From Candidatus Saccharimonadota bacterium (GTDB taxonomy: Bacteria > Patescibacteriota > Saccharimonadia > Saccharimonadales > JAGQNJ01), in assembly GCA_020428115.1 (NCBI GenBank), contig JAGQNJ010000033.1, positions 1-6,888 on the forward strand: a stretch of 6,888 nt of DNA, written 5' to 3'. The position numbers and the translations under genes were made by a program. Shown one piece after another: positions 1 to 4,134 of the stretch (positions within the stretch are counted from its first letter, which is position 1; the number at the start of each line of letters is the position of its first letter). Below the pieces are notes generated by a model that saw only the letters and a list, made by a program, of their open reading frames with translations, was not told the origin of the DNA and did not search any database.

Positions 1-335
1 CCACTCCCGGTACCACCTCCAGCACCAATGGTGACAAACACCATGTCTGCGCCCGAAAGAACGTCTCTGATTTGCTCTACTGACTCCTCGGCAGCTTTCT
101 GGCCCACAGAGGGGTCAGCACCTGCCCCTAAACCACGAGTGGTATCTTTACCGATGTGGATTTTCTCGGCAGCTTTCGAGTGATGTAACGCCTGTGCATC
201 AGTATTAATTGCAATGAACTCTACTCCATCAACACCCGCCTCGATCATACGATTGATCGCGGCACCACCGGCGCCACCTACCCCGACAACCTTTATTGAG
301 GCAAACGTTTCTATAGCTGGTGCAACCTGTGGCAT
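1..335 (-). CDS. ftsZ: Cell division protein FtsZ (N-terminal part, cut by window edge)
   Basis: FtsZ is the tubulin-like GTPase that polymerises into the Z ring at mid-cell and recruits the division machinery. Only the first 111 codons are in the window; the rest lies beyond position 1. The visible part is the start of the GTPase domain: the strand and first glycine loop IKVVGVGGAGG (about residues 14-24), NRMIE (28-32), GVEFIAINTDAQAL (37-50), TRGLGAGADPSVGQKAAEES (66-85), and at the edge the tubulin signature loop GAGGGTGS (about 104-111), which binds the GTP phosphates. The start is ATG at 335, with AAGGGG (349-344) 8 nt upstream. One oddity: the glycine loop reads GGAGGAA where FtsZ normally has GGGGGNA or GGGGNNA, so a near-invariant Asn is Ala at residue 26. 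It follows ftsA by 101 bp and has its own promoter. Identity is secure; whether the full protein has the C-terminal FtsA-binding tail cannot be seen. Confidence 0.97.
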   Translation of the reverse strand, partial: MPQVAPAIETFASIKVVGVGGAGGAAINRMIEAGVDGVEFIAINTDAQALHHSKAAEKIHIGKDTTRGLGAGADPSVGQKAAEESVEQIRDVLSGADMVFVTIGAGGGTGS

Positions 336-343
336 TCCTAATT

Positions 344-349
344 CCCCTT
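344..349 (-). promoter_or_regulatory. Shine-Dalgarno sequence of ftsZ
   Basis: AAGGGG on the minus strand lies 8 nt before the ftsZ ATG, a good match to the AAGGAGG ribosome binding site with normal spacing. It stands out because most other gene starts in this window have no such site. Confidence 0.65.
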
Positions 350-369
350 ACCTACTTATGTACTGGAGC

Positions 370-398
370 AGTATACTCTAGCTTTTGAACAACTTCAA
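370..398 (-). promoter_or_regulatory. Promoter for ftsZ
   Basis: On the minus strand, -35 TTGAAG (398-393) and -10 TATACT (375-370) are separated by exactly 17 bp (4/6 and 5/6 matches to the sigma-70 consensus). Transcription would start near position 363, giving a leader of about 28 nt that contains the AAGGGG site. This lies in the 101-bp ftsA-ftsZ gap, so ftsZ can probably be transcribed apart from ftsA. Read from sequence only. Confidence 0.6.
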
Positions 399-436
399 TG
401 TACCACAAAAAACATTTGTGCTTCAAGCTGTATAAA

Positions 437-1681
437 TTATGAGCTCACGCGGCGACGTATTCGTTTCCAAACTGTATCAAGCGCACCAAATACCTTTTCA
501 TTCGCCTTGCCCGCGGCGCCGTGATGGGTTCCTTGGGGCAACAGGTACATGTCGAGTAGCATAAGCCCAACTGCTGTGGTGTAGCTAATGTCTGATACGG
601 TGTCAATAAGCCCACCAATTGGCTGCCAGGCGCCGACTCTAGCTGGTAGTTGTAGTTTTTCTTTAGCAAAATCTGCGATTCCAGGTATTTTTGCTGTTCC
701 ACCAACAAGCACAACGCCACCGGGCAAGCGCTGTGACTTATGAATATGTTTCAGTTCCTTTTCGACAAGTTCAAATAGCTCATCGAGTCTTGCCTCTACG
801 ATCATTGCTATGTCTTCATTCTCAAAGCTGTATTCCTGTTTGTGTAGTTTAATCTTTACCTTACCAGTTTTGGCAGCTGCTAGGGTCGCGTGCTGAATTT
901 TTACCTGTTCAGCAATGTCTAGATCAGTCTTAAGTCCAATAGCTAGGTCATTGGTCAGATGTATGCCGCCAATAGGTATAACACCGACGTATTGAACTTC
1001 GCCATCCTCGATCACTACAAGATTTGTCGTCCCTGCACCAATATCGAGTAGCAAGGTGCCTGCTTCCTTTTGCTCACGACTCAACACTGCCTCTGCGGCT
1101 GCTAGGCTAGAGACAGTACGATGAGAGATGGCTACTCGTGCTTTTTCAAGCGCCATTTCAAGCGATTTAACGTTTGGTGTTGCCGCGGTCACGATATGAG
1201 TATCGACTTCGAGCCTAACACCATGCATGCCAACAGGATCTTTGATATTGTCTTGGCCATCTACACGGTAATTCTTCGCGAATACCTGCAAAATCTCCCT
1301 GTTGGCTGGTAGGTTTACAATTGTAGCTGCCTCTTCAGAACGGATACGATCTTCATCTGTAATTTGTCGATTTGCCGTACTAATTGCAATAACGCCTTTT
1401 GAGTTGATCCCCCCAACGTGCGCACCATTGATATTAACTGTCGCAGCATGTATCTGGAAGCCAGACACTCGCTCTGCCTCTGTCAGGGCATGTGATACGG
1501 CATCTGCTACATCATCGATATGGGCAACAACTCCCTTGCGCATCCCGCTGTTTGCAGCTGCGCCATGACCCACAATAGCTGCCTTGGAAGGATCATCAGG
1601 ATCTGTTGTACCTACAACGCAGCGTACAGTACTAGTTCCGATATCCAAACCCACAAAATATTGAGTTTGCTGTTCTCGCAT
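437..1681 (-). CDS. ftsA: Cell division protein FtsA (actin-like Z-ring membrane tether)
   Basis: FtsA is an actin-fold ATPase that tethers FtsZ filaments to the inner face of the membrane. From ATG at 1681 the product is 414 aa, a usual length. Visible motifs: phosphate-1 loop GLDIGTST (11-18); the FtsA-specific 1C subdomain around residues 85-165, with DGQDNIKDPVGMHGVRLE (141-158); phosphate-2 loop LLDIGAGTTNLVV (211-223); IPIGG (235-239) followed by a helix ending AEQVKIQH; adenosine loop GGVVLVGGTAKIPG (321-334). The C-terminus, VFGALDTVWKRIRRRVSS (397-414), looks like the amphipathic membrane-targeting helix of the family. A TTG at 1717 in the same frame would add 12 residues, but ATG at 1681 fits the family N-terminus and sits 6 nt after a TATACT box, so it is preferred. 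No Shine-Dalgarno precedes either start. It follows map by 47 bp and precedes ftsZ, the classical ftsA-ftsZ order. Confidence 0.97.
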   Translation of the reverse strand: MREQQTQYFVGLDIGTSTVRCVVGTTDPDDPSKAAIVGHGAAANSGMRKGVVAHIDDVADAVSHALTEAERVSGFQIHAATVNINGAHVGGINSKGVIAISTANRQITDEDRIRSEEAATIVNLPANREILQVFAKNYRVDGQDNIKDPVGMHGVRLEVDTHIVTAATPNVKSLEMALEKARVAISHRTVSSLAAAEAVLSREQKEAGTLLLDIGAGTTNLVVIEDGEVQYVGVIPIGGIHLTNDLAIGLKTDLDIAEQVKIQHATLAAAKTGKVKIKLHKQEYSFENEDIAMIVEARLDELFELVEKELKHIHKSQRLPGGVVLVGGTAKIPGIADFAKEKLQLPARVGAWQPIGGLIDTVSDISYTTAVGLMLLDMYLLPQGTHHGAAGKANEKVFGALDTVWKRIRRRVSS

Positions 1682-1687
1682 AGAGCA

Positions 1688-1717
1688 AGTATACCGCTTA
1701 TCCTCTTGCTTCGGCAA
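1688..1717 (-). promoter_or_regulatory. Promoter for ftsA, predicted to give a leaderless mRNA
   Basis: On the minus strand, -35 TTGCCG (1717-1712, 4/6) and -10 TATACT (1693-1688, 5/6) are 18 bp apart. Only 6 nt (TGCTCT) separate the -10 box from the ATG at 1681, so transcription would begin at or next to the A of the start codon. The TTG of the -35 box is the alternative upstream start codon, which makes the longer protein unlikely to come from this promoter. A 5-bp inverted repeat (1705-1718, CTTGC/GCAAG around a 4-nt loop) overlaps the -35 box and has no T-run, so it is not called a terminator. Confidence 0.5.
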
Positions 1718-1728
1718 GCCCCGATCGT

Positions 1729-2475
1729 TTACGCCGTAAGCACTTCGGCACCATCTTTGGTAATAAGTACCGTGTTTTCAAAATGTGCAGCTCGTGAACC
1801 ATCTTTGGTTTTGACCGTCCAGTTATCTGCAGCTACGAATACATCGTGAGATCCACGTGTTGCCATTGGTTCAATCGCTATCGTCATTCCCTCAGTTAAA
1901 GAAACGCCTTCACCTTTGATACCAAAATTTGGGACATTCGGTTCTTCGTGTAATTCGTGGCCAACACCATGACCAACATAGTCACGCACAATACCATAGT
2001 GTGCTTTACTCAGAATTGCCTCGGCTGCCGCGCCAATGGTACCTGTTTTGACCCCGTCCCGAACAACATCTATGGCTGCCTCCATGGCCTGTTTAGTTTT
2101 GGCGACAAGCTGTACATCTTCTGAGCGGGCCTTACCAGCGATTACCGATATTGCCGCGTCAGTAATAAGGCCCTTATGCAACACACCAAAATCCATACTA
2201 ACGATATCGCCGTTTTGTATGATACGGTCTTCTCTTGGTATACCATGAACTACTTCATCATTAAGTGATACACACAGCACGTCTGGAAAACCGTAATAGC
2301 CAAGGAATGCTGGCTTGCCACCGAGCTTAGCGAGCTCCTTCTGGGCAAATACTGCAAGTTCCTTGGTGCTTAAACCAGGTTCGACGTACTCCGCCAGAGC
2401 TTTAAGTACATGGGCAAGCATTGCACCCCCCTCACGCATTGCGTTTATTTCTGCTGTGGTTTTCACCCGAGTCAT
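1729..2475 (-). CDS. map: Methionine aminopeptidase, type I
   Basis: Map removes the N-terminal methionine from new proteins in the cytosol after the formyl group has been taken off. At 248 aa it is a normal-length type I enzyme without the type II insert. The five metal ligands of the pita-bread fold are present: D95 (SMDFG), D106 (ITDAA), H169 (GHGVGHELHEEP), E202 (IAIEPM) and E233 (HFENTV). The substrate-contacting histidines H77 (VVHGIP) and H176 (LHEEP) are also there, so it should be active. Its ATG overlaps the adk stop as ATGA (2472-2475), which suggests translational coupling; no good Shine-Dalgarno is seen. The adk-map order is common in bacteria, but usually within the secY ribosomal protein cluster; here ftsA lies downstream. 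Its substrates are produced by Def, which is encoded in the divergent block. Confidence 0.98.
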   Translation of the reverse strand: MTRVKTTAEINAMREGGAMLAHVLKALAEYVEPGLSTKELAVFAQKELAKLGGKPAFLGYYGFPDVLCVSLNDEVVHGIPREDRIIQNGDIVSMDFGVLHKGLITDAAISVIAGKARSEDVQLVAKTKQAMEAAIDVVRDGVKTGTIGAAAEAILSKAHYGIVRDYVGHGVGHELHEEPNVPNFGIKGEGVSLTEGMTIAIEPMATRGSHDVFVAADNWTVKTKDGSRAAHFENTVLITKDGAEVLTA

Positions 2476-3014
2476 GGCGTTTTGGAGCCTATAGCCTTTA
2501 CAATCTCCTGGTGTACTTTCTCGACTGCTTGCTCACCATCAATATCGTAGACAGTAACACCTGCTTCTCGAAAATGTGACAATATTGGCAGGGCCGCTTC
2601 TTCGTATTCCTTAAATCGCTCAGCAATTGACTCTTTGGTGTCATCAAGTCTACCTCTCTGAAGTAGACGCTTCTCAACAGCTTCCTCTGATGCCTTCAAA
2701 TGAATAACTGCTGTAATGGAAAGCTGGCCATGTTCAACTTGCTTGAGAAGCCAATCAGCCTGCTGTGTTGTTCGTGGAAATCCATCTAGTACAAACTCTT
2801 GGCTCGTGTCTACAACAGTAAATATTTTTTGGATAAGTGCAATGATTTCTTGATCGGCAAGTAGCTTACCCTCTAGCATATCTTTGCGACGTTGTCCCGA
2901 AATCAGCATTCTTAGAAACTCACCCGTTGAAAGCCACGGCAAACCTAACTGATCCGCCAGCATTCTACCCTGCATGCTTTTGCCAGACCCTGCAACCCCC
3001 AGAAAGATAATCAT
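2472..3014 (-). CDS. adk: Adenylate kinase, short-LID form
   Basis: Adenylate kinase interconverts ATP + AMP and 2 ADP and keeps adenine nucleotides balanced in the cytosol. The 180-aa product has the P-loop GVAGSGKS (6-13), the AMP-site segment STGEFLR (29-35) with R35, the family signature VLDGFPRTTQQ (75-85), and the LID segment QRGRLDDTKESIAERFKEY (119-137). The LID is the short type, lacking the roughly 30-residue and often zinc-binding insert of the usual bacterial enzyme of about 215 aa. The P-loop reads GSGKSMQG where most family members have GSGKGTQ; this should still bind phosphate. DGFPRT supports adenylate kinase over UMP/CMP or other nucleoside monophosphate kinases, though AMP preference is inferred. 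Start ATG overlaps the yqeY stop (ATGA, 3011-3014), and AGAGG (3023-3019) lies 4 nt upstream. It is coupled to map downstream. Confidence 0.94.
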   Translation of the reverse strand: MIIFLGVAGSGKSMQGRMLADQLGLPWLSTGEFLRMLISGQRRKDMLEGKLLADQEIIALIQKIFTVVDTSQEFVLDGFPRTTQQADWLLKQVEHGQLSITAVIHLKASEEAVEKRLLQRGRLDDTKESIAERFKEYEEAALPILSHFREAGVTVYDIDGEQAVEKVHQEIVKAIGSKTP

Positions 3015-3469
3015 GCCGCCTCTATTCTAGCCTTTACCATCGCAGCAACTTTGCCACCATCGGCTTGCCCGTTGGAGCGCTGCTTAACAAAGCCAATAAT
3101 CTGACCCATATTTTGAGGCGAAGCAGCACCAATCTGTTCAACAGCCTCGTCAATGAGCTTTTCTATTGCTTCTTCAGACATTTCTTCTGGCAGATATTCG
3201 CTAATAGCAGCCTTCTCTTTGAGCTCACGAGCTTCCCGCTCAGTTTCGCCAGCTTTTTTATACAAATCTGCACTTTCCTGGCGCTTTTTCGCCTCTCGCT
3301 TTAGTAAGGCTACAATGTCCTGATCTGTTAGGCCAGACTCGCGCGCACCCTTTGCAATCTCTTCGTTTAATATCGCGCTCTTGAGGCCTCTCAGAATTGT
3401 GGCGTGATCCTTATCCCCCGCCAACAGTGCTGTTTTGAGGTCTTGGTCTATAGTTGTCTTGAGGCTCAT
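3011..3469 (-). CDS. yqeY: YqeY / GatB-related helical domain protein
   Basis: This 152-aa protein belongs to the YqeY family, which resembles the C-terminal tRNA-recognition domain of the GatB subunit of tRNA amidotransferase. Its own function is not established; a role in tRNA or translation is often assumed. Family blocks are visible in order: LRGLKSAILNEEI (26-38), KREAKKRQESADLYKKAGE (57-75), ISEYLPEEMSEEAI (89-102), and MGQIIGFVKQ followed by NGQADGGKVAAMVK (121-146). There is no GatB catalytic region, so it is a free-standing domain. It is highly charged and helical with no signal peptide or membrane segment. Its ATG directly abuts the rpsU stop (TAA|ATG) and its TGA overlaps the adk ATG, so it is probably co-translated with both. 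The rpsU-yqeY pair is widespread and often continues to dnaG-rpoD; here adk follows instead. Confidence 0.95.
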   Translation of the reverse strand: MSLKTTIDQDLKTALLAGDKDHATILRGLKSAILNEEIAKGARESGLTDQDIVALLKREAKKRQESADLYKKAGETEREARELKEKAAISEYLPEEMSEEAIEKLIDEAVEQIGAASPQNMGQIIGFVKQRSNGQADGGKVAAMVKARIEAA

Positions 3470-3685
3470 TTACTTTTGGCCAAAGCGGGCTTTGGTGGTT
3501 TTTTGTATTTTGCGTTCTTTGCGCACAATAGCACGTTCACGACGATCGCGCTTACTCATTGGCTTTTCAAAGTATTGGTTCTGCTTAGCAACTGCAATAA
3601 CACCAGATTGTTGCACCTTGCGTGTAAAACGACGCAACATGTTCTCCAGTGGTTCCTTTGGGTCTTTTCGTGTAACTTGAATCAT
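3470..3685 (-). CDS. rpsU: Small ribosomal subunit protein bS21
   Basis: bS21 binds the 30S platform near the 3' end of 16S rRNA, close to the anti-Shine-Dalgarno, and affects translation initiation. The 71-aa product is very basic and shows the family pattern: VTRKDPKEPLENMLRRFTRKVQQSGV (4-29), then the conserved YFEKPMSKRDRRERA (38-52) and a lysine/arginine-rich tail. The only in-frame start is ATG at 3685: an in-frame TGA lies 18 nt upstream, and the family N-terminus fits. No Shine-Dalgarno is present; a -10-like TAGAAT ends 7 nt before the ATG, so the mRNA may be leaderless. The gene heads the tight rpsU-yqeY-adk-map run and lies 63 bp after the regulator gene on the same strand. Confidence 0.97.
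   Translation of the reverse strand: MIQVTRKDPKEPLENMLRRFTRKVQQSGVIAVAKQNQYFEKPMSKRDRRERAIVRKERKIQKTTKARFGQK
3480..3495. repeat. Inverted repeat at the rpsU/yqeY junction
   Basis: A perfect 6-bp inverted repeat (CCAAAG/CTTTGG around the loop CGGG on the plus strand) lies in the last codons of rpsU and ends 10 nt before the yqeY ATG. In the rpsU-yqeY mRNA it could form a small hairpin where a ribosome binding site would normally sit. On the plus strand it is followed after 3 nt by TTTTTTGTATTTT, which resembles a weak intrinsic terminator for antisense RNA. It may also be a chance result of the lysine-rich coding sequence. Confidence 0.35.
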
Positions 3686-3692
3686 TGGCTGT

Positions 3693-3721
3693 ATTCTACT
3701 TCAATCTATGGTTTTTTGCAA
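3693..3721 (-). promoter_or_regulatory. Promoter for rpsU operon, predicted to give a leaderless mRNA
   Basis: On the minus strand, -35 TTGCAA (3721-3716, 4/6) and -10 TAGAAT (3698-3693, 5/6) are separated by exactly 17 bp. The -10 ends 7 nt (ACAGCCA) before the rpsU ATG, so transcription would start at the A of ATG. It would drive rpsU-yqeY-adk-map and perhaps ftsA. It lies in the 63-bp gap after the regulator gene, where no terminator hairpin is seen, so read-through from that gene is also possible. Confidence 0.55.
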
Positions 3722-3748
3722 GGTGTTTTGTATCTGTTGCACACTGCT

Positions 3749-4039
3749 CTACGCGTACTGTTGTTTTTTCTGATTTGATCGCTGCGATTTTAATACGATG
3801 CTCTGTAGCTCTTTAAAGATAATAAAGTGTTTATTCGTGTAGTAGACTTTGGTATTACCTTGTCGCTCCGAGATCAGGAAACCGATTTTTTCGAGACGTT
3901 TGAGCTCTCGCTGGATATTACCAGCGTCCTCTTTGATTAATTTAGCGAGTCCGCGTACGTGCGTTTTGAAATCGGGGTACTTGGCATATACCACAATTAT
4001 TTTTCGCCGAACTCGTGAGGTTATAAATACGTCTAACAT
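3749..4039 (-). CDS. Small winged helix-turn-helix transcriptional regulator
   Basis: A 96-aa DNA-binding protein. The fold can be read in order: a first helix ITSRVRRKIIVVYAKYP (6-22), a second helix VRGLAKLIKE (28-37), the likely recognition helix AGNIQRELKRLEKIGFL (39-55), and a wing hairpin ISERQGNTKVYYTNK (56-70), then a basic tail with KSQRSNQKKQQ (84-94). The pattern R-L-A-K ... N-I-x-R-E-L-K-R-L-E-K-I-G-F-L is typical of ArsR/MarR-like winged helices that bind DNA as dimers. There is no cysteine, so a thiol or metal sensor is unlikely; no ligand domain is present. The ATG at 4039 is the only usable start (in-frame TGA at 4057-4055). It lies divergent from priA across a 95-bp gap and upstream of rpsU on the same strand. 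Control of its own promoter and of priA is a reasonable guess from position only. Confidence 0.78.
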   Translation of the reverse strand: MLDVFITSRVRRKIIVVYAKYPDFKTHVRGLAKLIKEDAGNIQRELKRLEKIGFLISERQGNTKVYYTNKHFIIFKELQSIVLKSQRSNQKKQQYA

Positions 4040-4077
4040 AAGCTTTATTGTCTTTCACACAACGAATGTCTATTGGT

Positions 4078-4105
4078 AGTATAAACAACCTTGTACATTT
4101 TTCAA
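4078..4105 (-). promoter_or_regulatory. Promoter for the winged-helix regulator gene
   Basis: On the minus strand, -35 TTGAAA (4105-4100, 5/6) and -10 TATACT (4083-4078, 5/6) have a 16-bp spacer. Transcription would start near 4071, leaving a leader of about 32 nt with no clear Shine-Dalgarno. The -35 box occupies the same bases as the -35 region of the opposite priA promoter. The imperfect palindrome GGTAGT-ATAA-ACAACC (4075-4090, one mismatch) is centred on this -10 box and could be an operator. Confidence 0.55.
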
Positions 4106-4128
4106 TACATCAACTTTAATTTTATAAT
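4099..4128 (+). promoter_or_regulatory. Promoter for priA, predicted to give a leaderless mRNA
   Basis: A perfect -10 TATAAT (4123-4128) ends 6 nt before the priA ATG at 4135. A -35 candidate TTTTCA (4099-4104, 4/6) sits 18 bp upstream of it. No Shine-Dalgarno and no other in-frame start are present: an in-frame TAA lies at 4117-4119. Transcription would therefore start at about the start codon. The -35 overlaps that of the divergent regulator promoter. Confidence 0.6.
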
Positions 4129-4134
4129 GATGGT

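Noticed and set aside
404..420. Inverted repeat CACAAA/TTTGTG in the ftsA-ftsZ gap as an ftsA terminator
   Set aside because: The 6-bp stem is AT-rich, no T-run follows on the minus strand, and the ftsZ promoter lies just downstream. Too weak to call.
1705..1718. CTTGC-TTCG-GCAAG hairpin between map and ftsA as a terminator
   Set aside because: The stem is only 5 bp, there is no T-run, and it overlaps the ftsA -35 box. The stable UUCG loop would form only in plus-strand RNA, where no gene is transcribed.
1121..1849. Plus-strand open frames opposite ftsA and map (1121-1312, 1302-1568, 1520-1849)
   Set aside because: They lie antisense to genes with complete family motifs, resemble no family, and have no promoter or ribosome site. 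They are shadow frames.
2472..3014. Alternative genetic code with TGA as glycine (SR1/Gracilibacteria)
   Set aside because: TGA ends yqeY and adk exactly at ATGA overlaps with the next gene, and no in-frame TGA interrupts any conserved protein.
3404..3778. Plus-strand open frame of 124 codons opposite rpsU and the yqeY start
   Set aside because: It is rich in Leu, Phe, Cys and Trp because it is the complement of lysine/arginine-rich bS21. It is an artefact of antisense composition, not a membrane protein gene.
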